Origin: Crenobacter cavernae
GTDB lineage: Bacteria > Pseudomonadota > Gammaproteobacteria > Burkholderiales > Chromobacteriaceae
NCBI RefSeq assembly: GCF_003355495.1
Contig: NZ_CP031337.1
Location: 997,001 to 1,061,000 of the forward strand
Direction of reading: 5' to 3'
DNA: 64,000 nt
The translations under genes were made by a program, and so were the position numbers. This document shows positions 17,836 through 28,279 of this stretch, in pieces. Under the pieces are notes generated by a model. It saw only the letters and a list, made by a program, of their open reading frames with translations. It ran no database searches and was not told where the DNA came from. Position 1 is the stretch's first letter. Each line of letters starts with the position of its first letter.

Positions 17836-18306
17836 ATGAGCACCGCGCCATTCGTCTACGTCAGCTATATCGCGACCACGCCGGAGCAGCTCCATTCGGC
17901 GCTGACCGACCCCGAGGAGACGCGCCTCTACTGGGGACACCACCGCAACGTGTCCGACTGGGCCGTCGGCTCGCCGTGGCGGCACGAGGACTACAAGCAC
18001 CACGACGTGGTCGACGTCGTCGGCACCGTGCTCGAGAACACGCCGCCGCGCCGGCTGGTGCTGTCGTGGGCCTTCCCCGCCGACGCCGACGATCCGGCGA
18101 AGCACTCGCGCGTCGCCTTCGACGTCGAGCCCTACTTCGACCTCGTGCGGCTGACCGTCACGCACGACGGGCTCGAGCCCGACTCGCCGATGCTGAACGG
18201 CGCCATGCAGGGCTGGCCGATGGTGCTCTCGGCGCTCAAGACACTGCTCGAGACCGGGCAGACATTCGCGATCACGGCGCGGCGCTGGGAGCACCCGCCC
18301 GAATAA
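17836..18306 (+). CDS. SRPBCC (AHSA1-like) family protein
   Basis: A 156-residue protein with the START-like fold of the AHSA1 family: an N-terminal strand (FVYVSYIATTPEQLHSAL), YWGHHR, GSPWRHED, the central LVLSWAFPAD strand, and the C-terminal helix GWPMVLSALKTLLETG. Such proteins bind hydrophobic ligands; a specific role is unknown. CTTGAGGACACGCC precedes the ATG. It lies 24 bases after the exported protein and 27 before srkA, so the three could form one unit. Confidence 0.8.
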   Translation: MSTAPFVYVSYIATTPEQLHSALTDPEETRLYWGHHRNVSDWAVGSPWRHEDYKHHDVVDVVGTVLENTPPRRLVLSWAFPADADDPAKHSRVAFDVEPYFDLVRLTVTHDGLEPDSPMLNGAMQGWPMVLSALKTLLETGQTFAITARRWEHPPE

Positions 18307-18333
18307 GCGGCGTCGCGGCCGTATAATGCCGGC

Positions 18334-19320
18334 ATGGATACCCTCGCCCCGCCGTTCGCCGGCCTCACGCCCGACTGCCTGCTCACCGCGCTGGAGACGC
18401 TCGGCCTGCCGGTCAGCGGCCAGCTGTTGGCGCTGAACAGCTACGAAAACCGCGTCTACCAGGTCGGCGTCGACGACGCGCCGCCCGTCGTCGCCAAGTT
18501 CTACCGCCCGGCGCGCTGGACGGATGAACAGATTCTCGAGGAACACAACTTTGTTCTTGAGCTCGCCGAGCGCGAGATCCCGGTGGTCGCGCCGTTGTCC
18601 TTCTGCGGCAAGACCTTGTCGGAACATGCGGGTTTCCGCTTCGCCGTCTATCCGCGGCGGGGCGGCCGCGCGCCCGAAACCGACCGCCCCGACGTGCTCG
18701 AATGGCTCGGCCGTTTCCTCGGCCGCATCCACGCGGCAGGCGCCATAAGGCCGTTCGCGACTCGGCCGACCTTGAACATCGACAGCTTCGGCGCCGAGCC
18801 GATCGCCTTCCTGGAGAACAGCGACTTCGTGCCGCAAGAATTGCGCGAGGTCTATTTCGGCGTCGCGCGCCAGGCGCTGGACGGCGTCGCGCGCGGCTTC
18901 GAGCGCGCCGGTGACGTAAACACGCTGCGCCTGCACGGCGACTGCCACGCGAGCAACGTGCTGTGGACCGACGCCGGCCCGCACTTCGTCGACTTCGACG
19001 ACGCGCGCATGGGCCCGGCGGTGCAGGATCTGTGGATGTTGTTGTCGGGCGAAAGGGACGAGCAGAGCCGGCAGTTGGCCGATTTGCTCGCCGGCTATGA
19101 GGACTTCTGCGAATTCGACACGCGCGAGCTGTACCTGGTCGAGGCGCTCAGGACGCTCAGGCTGATCCACTACAGCGCGTGGCTCGCGCGGCGCTGGAAC
19201 GACCCGGCCTTCCCGGCCGCCTTCCCGTGGTTCGGCACGCAGCGCTACTGGCAGGACCGCATTCTGGAACTGCGCGAGCAGATCGCGCTGATGGACGAGC
19301 CGCCGCTGTGGCCGGTGTAA
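18334..19320 (+). CDS. srkA: Stress response kinase A (YihE/SrkA)
   Basis: A 328-residue Ser/Thr protein kinase of the aminoglycoside-phosphotransferase fold. It shows the N-terminal SYENRVYQVG nucleotide loop, the catalytic loop LHGDCHASNVLW, and the metal-binding VDFDDARMGPAVQDLWM. SrkA counters envelope and reactive-oxygen stress and limits programmed death in E. coli. Length and motifs are typical. A dsbA gene, its usual neighbour in enterobacteria, is not present here. Confidence 0.92.
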   Translation: MDTLAPPFAGLTPDCLLTALETLGLPVSGQLLALNSYENRVYQVGVDDAPPVVAKFYRPARWTDEQILEEHNFVLELAEREIPVVAPLSFCGKTLSEHAGFRFAVYPRRGGRAPETDRPDVLEWLGRFLGRIHAAGAIRPFATRPTLNIDSFGAEPIAFLENSDFVPQELREVYFGVARQALDGVARGFERAGDVNTLRLHGDCHASNVLWTDAGPHFVDFDDARMGPAVQDLWMLLSGERDEQSRQLADLLAGYEDFCEFDTRELYLVEALRTLRLIHYSAWLARRWNDPAFPAAFPWFGTQRYWQDRILELREQIALMDEPPLWPV

Positions 19321-19329
19321 GCCCCTGAA

Positions 19330-19365
19330 ACGACGACGCCCTGGAAACCTCCGGGGCGTCGTCGC
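19330..19365 (+). terminator. Hairpin downstream of srkA
   Basis: CGACGACGCCC and GGGGCGTCGTCG form a stem 10 bases past the stop codon. No clear T tract follows. Confidence 0.6.
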
Positions 19366-19370
19366 ATTCG

Positions 19371-19408
19371 ACGTTGGCTGAGCCGTCCTCGCCGGGCTCG
19401 GCCAACGT
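19371..19408. repeat. Inverted pair of the TTGGCCGAG word
   Basis: ACGTTGGCTGAGCC (one mismatch to the word) faces GGGCTCGGCCAACGT (exact) between the convergent srkA and MFS genes. The arms pair into a stem with about a 10-base loop. Confidence 0.75.
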
Positions 19409-20641
19409 TCATTCCGGACCGGACAGCCGGTCGCGGTGCGCCAGCGATGGGAAGCACTTCATCCAGATCGCCACCACCGCCAGCGTCCCCAGCCCGCCCG
19501 CCACCACCGCCGGCACCGTGCCCATCAGCGCCGCGGTCGCCCCCGACTCGAATTCGCCGAGCTGGTTCGACGCGCCGATGAACAGCGAATTGACCGAGCC
19601 GACGCGGCCGCGCATCGCGTCGGGCGTTTCCAGCTGCACGAAGGATGCGCGGATCACCACGCTGACCATGTCCGACGCGCCGAGGATGACGAGCACCGCC
19701 ATCGACAGCCAGAACGACGTCGACACGCCGAACACCACCGTCGCGACGCCGAAGACACCGACCGCAGCGAACATCACGCGGCCAACGCGGCGCCGGATCG
19801 GATGCCGTATCAGCCACGCCGACATCGCCAGCGCGCCGAGGGCCGGCGCCGCGCGCAACAGCCCCAGCCCCCACGGCCCGGTGTGCAAAATATCGCGCGC
19901 GTACACCGGCAACAGCGCGGTCGCGCCGCCGAGCAGCACCGCGAACAGGTCGAGCGAGATCGCGCCGAGGATGTCCGGCCGGCTCCTGATGAAGCGCACG
20001 CCGGCGAACAGCGAATCGAGCGTCAACTTCTCGTCGCGCGGCGTCTGCGGGCGCGCGGAGATGTTCAGCACCAGCAGAGCCGCGATCAGATAGACGACCG
20101 TGCCGACGCCGTAGGCGACCGGTGCGCCAGCCGCGTAGAGGAAGCCGCCCAGCGCCGGCGCGATGATGGTCGCCGCCTCGGTCGCCGCCGCCGCCGCGGC
20201 GATCGCCGGCGAGAGCAGCTTGGGTGGCACGACGTTGGGCAGCAACGCCTGCATCGTCGGCATGTCGAACGAGCGCGCGGTGCCGATCACGGCGGCCAGA
20301 AAGAAGATCAGCTCGCGGCTGACGCTTAAGCCCGCGCTGCCCGCCGCGAGCCAGAAGGCCACCGCCGCCTGCACCAGCAGGCTGACGCCGAGCACACGGC
20401 GCCGGTCGAAACGGTCGGCGACGTCGCCGGTCACCAAGACCAGCAGCACGCGCGGCAGGAACTGCACCAGGCCGACGAGGCCGAGGTCGAGCGCGCTGCC
20501 GGTCAGCGCGTACATCTGCCAGCCTATCGCCACCGACAGCATCTGGAAGCCGCCGGTGGTGAACACGCGCGCGAACCAGAAGGCGAGGAAGGGACGGTGG
20601 TGACGCAGCGCGGGCGTGTCGGCGGGGAGTTCGGCGGTCAT
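19409..20641 (-). CDS. Major facilitator superfamily exporter (EntS-like)
   Basis: A 410-residue protein with twelve predicted membrane helices, in the MFS_3/EntS branch: N-terminal FLAFWFARVFTTGGFQM, the loop GDVADRFDRRRVLG between helices 2 and 3, and a C-half with RGRVGSVNSLFIGASNQLGE. EntS relatives export siderophores or drugs; no siderophore genes are nearby, so the substrate is open. I start at 20641 (MTAELPADTP); the frame continues far upstream but overlaps the divergent glpK. Confidence 0.88.
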   Translation of the reverse strand: MTAELPADTPALRHHRPFLAFWFARVFTTGGFQMLSVAIGWQMYALTGSALDLGLVGLVQFLPRVLLVLVTGDVADRFDRRRVLGVSLLVQAAVAFWLAAGSAGLSVSRELIFFLAAVIGTARSFDMPTMQALLPNVVPPKLLSPAIAAAAAATEAATIIAPALGGFLYAAGAPVAYGVGTVVYLIAALLVLNISARPQTPRDEKLTLDSLFAGVRFIRSRPDILGAISLDLFAVLLGGATALLPVYARDILHTGPWGLGLLRAAPALGALAMSAWLIRHPIRRRVGRVMFAAVGVFGVATVVFGVSTSFWLSMAVLVILGASDMVSVVIRASFVQLETPDAMRGRVGSVNSLFIGASNQLGEFESGATAALMGTVPAVVAGGLGTLAVVAIWMKCFPSLAHRDRLSGPE

Positions 20642-20767
20642 GGCTTCGAGGCCTGGACGGAAAAAAGCGGCCGCATCGAGCTTACGCCGAAAACGCGCGT
20701 TCCGCCTTCGGGGCGACCCGCCCCGACTTATCATGTAAGCATCGTCCCCCCCGCGAGAGCGTTCGCC

Positions 20768-22248
<1,481 letters not shown>

Positions 22249-22252
<4 letters not shown>

Positions 22253-22275
22253 CCCCGCACCGTCGCGGGGCTATC
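22249..22275 (+). terminator. Hairpin at the glpK stop codon
   Basis: GATAGCCCCGC and GCGGGGCTATC form a perfect 11-base stem that begins at the glpK stop codon. No T tract follows, so termination strength is uncertain. Confidence 0.6.
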
Positions 22276-22307
22276 GGCGCATCGCCGGTTCGGGACCGGA
22301 CACGGCT

Positions 22308-23015
22308 TCAGCGAGCCGCCGGCAACAGCCTCAGCGCTTCGTCCAGGCTGACGTGCCCCATGAATCCACCGCTACCCACCGGCTGCACCTGCTTTTCGAT
22401 CGCGTGCGCGAACTTCACGGCGGGATCGGCTTCCAGCCTGTCGTAGAGCCGCTGCAGCTTCGGATAATCGCGGCGATCGAGAACGGCATGGTATTTCGTC
22501 CAGCGCGCGATGCCGATGAAATAGGCGTCGGCCAGCGTCTTGTGCTCGCCGAGCAGCCAAGGGCTCTCGCCCAGCATGGCCTCCAGCTCGGCGTGCACGT
22601 TCACGACCTCCGCAGCGCCGTATCGGGTGAGCGCCGTCTTGTCCGCGCCGTCGGCGCCATGCTCGAGCGCGTACCAGAGCGGGGCGAACGCGCCGAAGAA
22701 GCTGGTGTTGAGGTAGGCCAGCATCTGGTTCAGCCGGTCGAAGTCGCGGCTGCCCTGCGCGAAGCCCAGTTTCTTGTCGATGCCGCGGGCGCCGATGTGG
22801 TTGAGGATCGCCAGGCTTTCGCTGATGAGCTGGCCGTTTTCGTCCATCAGCGTCGGGGTTTCGCCGACCGGGTTGATGCGCCGGTAGGCATCGCCGGTCA
22901 CGACTTCGGGCATCTCGATGCGGCTGAGCCGGTAGGGCGCGCCGAGCCATTCGAGCGCGACGATGGAACCGAACGAGCAGCCGGACGGCACGCCGTAGAA
23001 GAGGATGGGATGCAT
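22308..23015 (-). CDS. Glutathione S-transferase family protein
   Basis: A 235-residue GST. The N-terminal thioredoxin-like domain has PILFYGVPSGCSFGSIVALEW and the glutathione-binding INPVGETPTLMDENGQLISESLAIL; the C-terminal helical domain includes LADAYFIGIARW. It probably conjugates or reduces an electrophile. AGGAGAACACC precedes the ATG at 23015. It is divergent from a LysR gene and likely its target. The intergenic region holds a TTTGTGGA/TCCACAAA inverted repeat. Confidence 0.88.
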   Translation of the reverse strand: MHPILFYGVPSGCSFGSIVALEWLGAPYRLSRIEMPEVVTGDAYRRINPVGETPTLMDENGQLISESLAILNHIGARGIDKKLGFAQGSRDFDRLNQMLAYLNTSFFGAFAPLWYALEHGADGADKTALTRYGAAEVVNVHAELEAMLGESPWLLGEHKTLADAYFIGIARWTKYHAVLDRRDYPKLQRLYDRLEADPAVKFAHAIEKQVQPVGSGGFMGHVSLDEALRLLPAAR

Positions 23016-23064
23016 GGTGTTCTCCTGGTGGGACCCGTTCAATCGGGCACAGGCGAACTATAGG

Positions 23065-23116
23065 TTTGTGGACTTTAGCCGAGTAGTCGGCAAAAATTGG
23101 ACTCATCATCCACAAA
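23065..23116. promoter_or_regulatory. Candidate LysR operator between GST and LysR genes
   Basis: TTTGTGGA (23065-23072) and TCCACAAA (23109-23116) are perfect inverted arms 36 bases apart in the divergent promoter region, with AT-rich sequence between. Spacing and position suit a LysR tetramer. Assignment is by position only. Confidence 0.45.
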
Positions 23117-23134
23117 TGTAGACTTTGCTGCGCG

Positions 23135-24025
23135 ATGCTGAACCTGAACGATCTCCGCTTCTTTGTGGCCGCCGTTTCGCACGGCGGCTTTGCCGCCGCC
23201 TCGCGCGGCCTGGGCGTGCCCAAGTCGACCGTCAGCAAGCGCGTGGCGGAACTGGAAGAGAGCCTAGCGGCGCGGCTGATCTATCGCAGCTCGCGCAGCT
23301 TCACGCTGACCGATGTCGGGCGCGATTTCTACGAACACGCCCGCGCCGCGCTGATCGAGGCGGAGGCCGCCGAAGACGCCGTGCACAGGCGCGTCGCGGA
23401 GCCGAGCGGCACGGTGCGGATGACCGCCTCTGTGCCGACGGCGCAGTGGTACCTGGCCGAGCACCTGCCCGCGCTCGCGCGCGCCTACCCGCGGCTGCAC
23501 ATCCAACTGGAAGTGTCCGACCGGATGGTCGACGTGGTGCAGGAGGGTTTCGATATCGCGGTCCGCAGCCATTTTGCGCCGCTGCCGAACTCGGGGCTGG
23601 TGCAGCGCCAGCTCGCGGTGGAACCGATCATCCTGGTGGCCGCGCCGGATTATCTGAGCCGGCACGAGGAAGTCCGATCCCCAACGCAACTGGCGACGCA
23701 CAACGGTCTGATGACCGGCACGGCGGCCGGCACTTGGCAGCTGACCGGTCCGGCGGGCGCGACGTTTCGGGTTTCGCCCGTCGCCCGCATGACGGTCAAC
23801 GAGTCGATGGTGCTGACCGGCGCGGCCATCGCCGGCCTCGGCATCGTCCCCTTGCCCGAGAAGATGTGCCGGCCGGCCTTACAGGCCGGGCAATTGATCC
23901 GCGTGCTCCCGGACTGGACCGCAGGGACGGTCACGACCACGATGTTGATGCCCGCGCGCCGCGGCCAGCTCCCCAGCGTGCGGGCGACCGTGGAATTCCT
24001 GGTGCAGTGCCTCGGTAATCCGTGA
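23135..24025 (+). CDS. LysR-family regulator divergent from the GST gene
   Basis: A 296-residue LysR regulator with an HTH at residues 1-60 (LNDLRFFVAAVSHGGFAAAS, LGVPKSTVSKRVAELEESL) and an effector domain of about 88-290. Its position 120 bases from the oppositely directed GST gene suggests it controls that gene and itself. Effector unknown. The ATG at 23135 fits the conserved HTH start. Confidence 0.9.
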   Translation: MLNLNDLRFFVAAVSHGGFAAASRGLGVPKSTVSKRVAELEESLAARLIYRSSRSFTLTDVGRDFYEHARAALIEAEAAEDAVHRRVAEPSGTVRMTASVPTAQWYLAEHLPALARAYPRLHIQLEVSDRMVDVVQEGFDIAVRSHFAPLPNSGLVQRQLAVEPIILVAAPDYLSRHEEVRSPTQLATHNGLMTGTAAGTWQLTGPAGATFRVSPVARMTVNESMVLTGAAIAGLGIVPLPEKMCRPALQAGQLIRVLPDWTAGTVTTTMLMPARRGQLPSVRATVEFLVQCLGNP

Positions 24026-24030
24026 GGAAC

Positions 24031-24058
24031 AAAAAAAGGGCCGGTCGTCGACCGGCCC
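24031..24058 (-). terminator. Terminator for the outer-membrane protein gene
   Basis: GGGCCGGTCG and CGACCGGCCC form a stem followed on the minus strand by TTTTTTT. It ends leftward transcription about 80 bases after the beta-barrel gene. Confidence 0.85.
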
Positions 24059-24137
24059 ATCAATCACACAACACGGAGAGGAGAAACTGCAATCGAACAG
24101 GGTGCTACGGGTAATGCGGGACTGACTTCGGTGGGGA

Positions 24138-24674
24138 TCAGAAGCGCGCGGTCACGCCGACGTTGTACGCGTTCATGTCGGTCTTCAGCGCCTTGTCGCC
24201 GACGTTCATGATGCGGTCGTAGCCGGCGCGCACGCCGACGCGGTCGGTCAGCTTGTAGCCGACGCCGACGCCGACGCCGGGTGCCCAGTCGTTGGCGGTT
24301 CTGGACACGCCGTTCACCGTGCCCTTGGTATGGACGTAGTTGGCCGACGCCGAACCGTACACGTCGACCTTGTCGTTCAGCGGCAGGATGCCGAGCGCCG
24401 CGACCCGCGCGCCGTCGCGCTTGATCTCGCCGTTGTTCGCCTTGGTCTTGCCGTAGTTGGCGTAGCCGCCTTCGACCGCGAAGTTGTCGTTCACGCGGTA
24501 GCCGAGGCCGAGGCCGCCGGAGCCGTCGCGGTCCTTAGCATTTTTCAGGCCTTCCGGCTTCTGGTCGGTGTGGCCGAGGTTGCCGTAGCCGTACAGGCCG
24601 GTGTCGGCCGCCTGGGCGGCGCCGGCGGCGGCGATGAGCGTCGATGCGATCAAGAGGGTGCGAGTCAGTTTCAT
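24138..24674 (-). CDS. Small outer-membrane beta-barrel protein
   Basis: A 178-residue exported protein with a signal peptide (MKLTRTLLIASTLIAAAGAAQA, cut before ADTG) and alternating beta-strand pattern ending in a C-terminal Phe (YNVGVTARF), the usual signal for outer-membrane insertion. The strand layout (GLGLGYRVNDNFAVEGGYANYG, later VGVRAGYDRIMNVG) is that of OmpA-like eight-stranded barrels of the OmpW/Opa type. No peptidoglycan-binding domain is present. Role unknown; adhesion or porin-like functions are common. It has a long 5' region and its own terminator. Confidence 0.8.
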   Translation of the reverse strand: MKLTRTLLIASTLIAAAGAAQAADTGLYGYGNLGHTDQKPEGLKNAKDRDGSGGLGLGYRVNDNFAVEGGYANYGKTKANNGEIKRDGARVAALGILPLNDKVDVYGSASANYVHTKGTVNGVSRTANDWAPGVGVGVGYKLTDRVGVRAGYDRIMNVGDKALKTDMNAYNVGVTARF

Positions 24675-24891
24675 GGTCGTGTCCTTTGCTTAAGGTTGAC
24701 TGCCAAGGCTGGCTGCCCGTGACGAGAGCGCCTTGTCGATGAATGCCAGTCTAGGGGGCGACGACCAGCGGATCTGTGGGCGCTGTGTGCGCGAAAGGTG
24801 GGACTTATATGACCTTGTGTGACGGTCTGTGACGAGGGCGGGGGAAGCCGTTAACGGGTGTTGCGGTTTAACGGGCGGTTAACAGACGAAG

Positions 24892-24926
24892 GGCTCGGCC
24901 AAGCCCGCAAAGGTTGGCCGAGCCCT
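24892..24926. repeat. Inverted pair of the TTGGCCGAG word
   Basis: GGCTCGGCCAAGCC and AAGGTTGGCCGAGCC face each other about 20 bases past the stop codon of the flavoprotein gene on the minus strand. Both cores are exact copies. The arms can form a stem, so it may also serve as a terminator. Confidence 0.75.
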
Positions 24927-24947
24927 GCTCGTTGGGGTCGATGCGGT

Positions 24948-26237
24948 TCAGGCGTCAGGTTCGGACCGCGTGGCGGCCTTACGCTTTTTCGCGACCGGCC
25001 GTGCCGCCAACCAGTCGAGCACGCCGCGCGCGGCGGCACGGCCGGTCGCAAAGCACGCGGTCAACAGGTAGCCGCCGGTCGGCGCCTCCCAGTCGAGCAT
25101 CTCGCCGGCGCAGAACACGCCGGGCAGCGCCTCGACCATCAGCTTCGCGTCGAGCGCGCCGAAGGTGACGCCGCCGGCGCTGCTGATCGCCTCGTCGAGC
25201 GGCCGCGGCGCGGCGAGCGTCAAGGGCAGCGCCTTGATCGCGGCGGCGACGCGGGCCGTGTCGTGCATGCCGTCCTTGCCGAGCACTTCCCACAACAGCC
25301 CGACCTTCGCGCCCTTCAGGCCGAGCCGGCTCTGCAGGTGGCTGGACAGCGAGCGCGATCCGCGCGGGTGGGCGACCTCGGCGGCGACCCATTCGGCCGT
25401 GCGGTCGGGCGCGAGGTCGAGCGTCAGCGTCGCGCGGCCCTTTGCGGCGATTTCGTCGCGCAGGCTCGCCGACAGCGCGTAGACCAGGCTGCCCTCGACG
25501 CCGCCCGCCGTCACGACGAACTCGCCGCGACGCGACAGCGTGTTGCCGTCTGTGTCGGTGCAGCTCGCGATCACCGCCTTCAGCGGCTCGCCGGCGAACT
25601 TGGCAGAAAAGTGCTCGCTCCAGCCGATGTCGAAGCCGCAGTTGGCCGGGGCTAGCGGTGCGATGTCGACGCCGCGCTCGGCCAACGTTGTCACCCACGC
25701 GCCGTCCGAGCCGAGCTTGGCCCAGCTGCCGCCGCCCAGCGCCAAGAGCACCGCATCGGTCTTGGCGGTTTTCCTGCCGGCGGGGGTCGCGAAGCGCAAG
25801 GCGCCTCTGCTGTCCCAGCCTAGCCAGCGGTGGCGCACATGGATGCGTAAGCCCGATTCGCGCAGCCGCGCGAGCCACGCGCGGAGCAGCGGCGCCGCCT
25901 TCATCTCGGCCGGAAACACGCGGCCGGACGAGCCGACGAAGGTCTCGATGCCGAGGCCGTGCGCCCAGTCGCGCAAGTCGGGGCCGCAGAACTCGGCCAA
26001 CATCGGCTGCAGTTGACCGCTTTTCGCGCCGTAGCGCGCGAGAAAAGGCGCGAACGGCTCGGAATGCGTGAGGTTCATGCCGCCGACGCCGGCGAGCAGG
26101 AACTTGCGCCCGACCGACGGCATCGCGTCGTACAGGTCGACCTGCAAGCCTGCTTCGATGAGCACCTCGGCCGCGGTCAGGCCGGCCGGCCCGCCGCCGA
26201 CGATGGCGACGCGGGGTGTATGACGAGGTGCGGGCAT
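24948..26237 (-). CDS. TIGR03862-type NAD(P)/FAD-dependent oxidoreductase
   Basis: A 429-residue flavoprotein of the HI0933/BaiN-like family. The FAD-binding Rossmann motif is VAIVGGGPAGLTAAEVLIEAG near residue 10, followed by the KFLLAGVGGMNLTHSE segment and the C-terminal CAGEMLDWEAPTGGYLL typical of the family. Related proteins reduce unsaturated rings, but the physiological substrate is unknown. AGGAGTCCCC precedes the ATG at 26237. Two copies of the repeated word (25677, 25992) lie inside. Confidence 0.88.
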   Translation of the reverse strand: MPAPRHTPRVAIVGGGPAGLTAAEVLIEAGLQVDLYDAMPSVGRKFLLAGVGGMNLTHSEPFAPFLARYGAKSGQLQPMLAEFCGPDLRDWAHGLGIETFVGSSGRVFPAEMKAAPLLRAWLARLRESGLRIHVRHRWLGWDSRGALRFATPAGRKTAKTDAVLLALGGGSWAKLGSDGAWVTTLAERGVDIAPLAPANCGFDIGWSEHFSAKFAGEPLKAVIASCTDTDGNTLSRRGEFVVTAGGVEGSLVYALSASLRDEIAAKGRATLTLDLAPDRTAEWVAAEVAHPRGSRSLSSHLQSRLGLKGAKVGLLWEVLGKDGMHDTARVAAAIKALPLTLAAPRPLDEAISSAGGVTFGALDAKLMVEALPGVFCAGEMLDWEAPTGGYLLTACFATGRAAARGVLDWLAARPVAKKRKAATRSEPDA

Positions 26238-26309
26238 GGGGACTCCTGGGGCGGGTGGGCAGCCGGCGATGTTAGCAAGAATGACGGCGTCGCGCGGCAC
26301 CGATGCGGA

Positions 26310-27272
26310 TCAGGACTTGAACGCCTGCCGGTATTGCTTAGGCGTGTAGCCGGTCAGCTGGCGGAACGCGCGGCGCAGGCTCGATTCGTCGGAAAAGCCG
26401 AGCGCGTCGCTGATCCGGCCGACCGAATCGCCCGTCAGCAGCAGCCTCTCGCTGACCTGGTTCATCTTCACCAGCCTCACCTGGCTCGCGACGCTCTCCC
26501 CGGTTCCCTCCTTCACGCGCCGCGACAGCGTGCGCGGAGACGTCGCCAACAGGCTCGCAACGCGCTCTACGGTCGCCTCGCGCGCCGGCAGCCGCTCGAC
26601 CTCGAGCTGCAGCCGGCGCAACAAGGGCTGCTGCTGGAACAGAAGCTGCAGGCCCTGGAACACGGGCAGCGTGTGTGAAGGGCGCGGCAACACCATCCAC
26701 TGCCGGATGTCCTGGAAGACCTGCGCGCCGCAATGCCGCTCGACGAAGGCGCGCACGATCGCCAGGTGGCCGTTGGCGCCGGTCGCCGTCGCCAGCGTCG
26801 GCGTGAAGAGCGCGTTGTGGTGGAACTGCCAGTCGACATCGCCGAAGCGCTCGCGCATCGCGTCGGCCAGCCACCAGGTCGTCGTCGCGGCCGCGCCGTC
26901 GAGCCTTCCGGCGCGCGCCAGCAGCGCGACGCCGGTGCAGTAACTGCCCAGCGCGACGTGCGCCGGCAGCCGCGCGAGCGTCGCCGCGAGCGCCGCGTTC
27001 GCGTCGAGCACGCGCCACACCTGCTTGATCGTATAGGCCCAGAAGTCGGGCACCAGCACCGCGTCGCAAGCGGCCTCGGCCAACGTCTGCTCGGGCGTCA
27101 GCGTGACGCCGTGCGCGCACACGACGGGCTCGCGGCTCTCGGCGACCCACACCGTCTTGAACAGCTCGCGGCCGCAGCGCAGGTTGGCCGCGTGCAGGAT
27201 GTCTGCGACGGCGAACAGGCCGGACGGCATGCAACCGGGGACGAGCAAAAGACCGACGCGCAACGTTGGCAT
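26310..27272 (-). CDS. GlxA-type AraC regulator with DJ-1/PfpI domain
   Basis: A 320-residue regulator: an N-terminal class I glutamine amidotransferase-like (DJ-1/PfpI) domain of about residues 1-190, where GSYCTGVALLARAG marks the nucleophile elbow, and a C-terminal AraC double HTH (ATVERVASLLATSPRTLSRR, then GFSDESSLRRAFRQLTG). GlxA relatives control catabolism of choline-derived or other nitrogen compounds. The target here is unknown; the flavoprotein downstream may be cotranscribed (72-base gap). Confidence 0.88.
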   Translation of the reverse strand: MPTLRVGLLLVPGCMPSGLFAVADILHAANLRCGRELFKTVWVAESREPVVCAHGVTLTPEQTLAEAACDAVLVPDFWAYTIKQVWRVLDANAALAATLARLPAHVALGSYCTGVALLARAGRLDGAAATTTWWLADAMRERFGDVDWQFHHNALFTPTLATATGANGHLAIVRAFVERHCGAQVFQDIRQWMVLPRPSHTLPVFQGLQLLFQQQPLLRRLQLEVERLPAREATVERVASLLATSPRTLSRRVKEGTGESVASQVRLVKMNQVSERLLLTGDSVGRISDALGFSDESSLRRAFRQLTGYTPKQYRQAFKS

Positions 27273-27358
27273 GATTTGTCCGGAAATTGTCGATTCCCGC
27301 CAGTGTAGGCGGCCGCGCGCGCGACGACAATCGTGTTGTCATATCACGGGACACCGCC

Positions 27359-28213
27359 ATGAAGCTCACCCAATTACGCAACGCGACCGTCGTCGTCGAG
27401 GTCGGCGAATCCGTCATCCTCGTCGACCCGATGCTCGCGCGCGCCGGCCGCCTGCCGCCGCTCAGGTGGCTTGCGCGACACCGCCGCGCCAATCCGCTCG
27501 TCGAGCTGCCGGACAGCGCCGATGCCTTGCTCGACCGGGTCACGCACTGCCTGGTCACCCACTGCCGCAAGGGCCACTTCGACCACCTCGACCGCGCCGC
27601 CGTGCGCTGGCTGCGCGAACGCAACACCCCGGTGATCTGCATGCCCGACGACGCAGCTTATCTCGGTCGCCGCGGCCTCAACGTCAAGCCCTTGAACGTC
27701 GAGACGGTGAACCACGAAAAAATCGCCGACTTCCTCGACGGCACGATCCGGCCGGTGCCGTGCCGCCATGGCCACGGCTGGGTCGGCCGGCTAATGGCGC
27801 ACGGCCACGGCTACTGCATCGAGCTGGCCGGCGAACCGCGCGTGTACCTGGCCGGCGACACGGTGCTGACCGACGAGGTCAGGCAGTTCCTGACGCGACA
27901 CCAGCCCGACGTCAGCGTGATCCCGGCCGGCGGCGCGCGCTTCGACGTCGGCCGGCCCATCATCATGGGGGCCTGCGACGCGATCGAGGTCGCGCGGCTG
28001 ACGCGCGGCGTGGTCGTCGCCAACCATCTGGAGGCGCTCGACCACTGCCCGGTCGGGCGCGACGAACTGCGGGTCGCCGCCCGCCTCTACGGCGTCGCCG
28101 AGCGGCTCCGCGTGCCGCAAGACGGCGAGACGCTGGTCTTCGCTTGGGGCTCGGCCGACCTTGCCGACGACGACGTTGCGCCGCGCACACAGCCCGCCGT
28201 CGCTTTCGCATAA
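27359..28213 (+). CDS. MBL-fold metallo-hydrolase
   Basis: A 284-residue metallo-beta-lactamase-fold protein of the UlaG-like/L-ascorbate lactonase type (Pfam Lactamase_B_2 style). Metal-site elements are the VTHCRKGHFDHLD segment, a variant of HxHxDH, PVPCRHGHGW, YLAGDTVLTDE with a metal-bridging Asp, and a final NHLEALDHCPVGRDEL. The substrate is unknown. I start at 27359 (MKLTQLRNATV), matching the family's N-terminus. It is divergent from the GlxA-type regulator, which may control it. Confidence 0.82.
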   Translation: MKLTQLRNATVVVEVGESVILVDPMLARAGRLPPLRWLARHRRANPLVELPDSADALLDRVTHCLVTHCRKGHFDHLDRAAVRWLRERNTPVICMPDDAAYLGRRGLNVKPLNVETVNHEKIADFLDGTIRPVPCRHGHGWVGRLMAHGHGYCIELAGEPRVYLAGDTVLTDEVRQFLTRHQPDVSVIPAGGARFDVGRPIIMGACDAIEVARLTRGVVVANHLEALDHCPVGRDELRVAARLYGVAERLRVPQDGETLVFAWGSADLADDDVAPRTQPAVAFA

Positions 28214-28279
28214 ACCTATTGCGCCGCAACAAAAGCCGCGTAGAGTGGGCCGACTGACTCGTCTTCCCCGGAGGTCCGC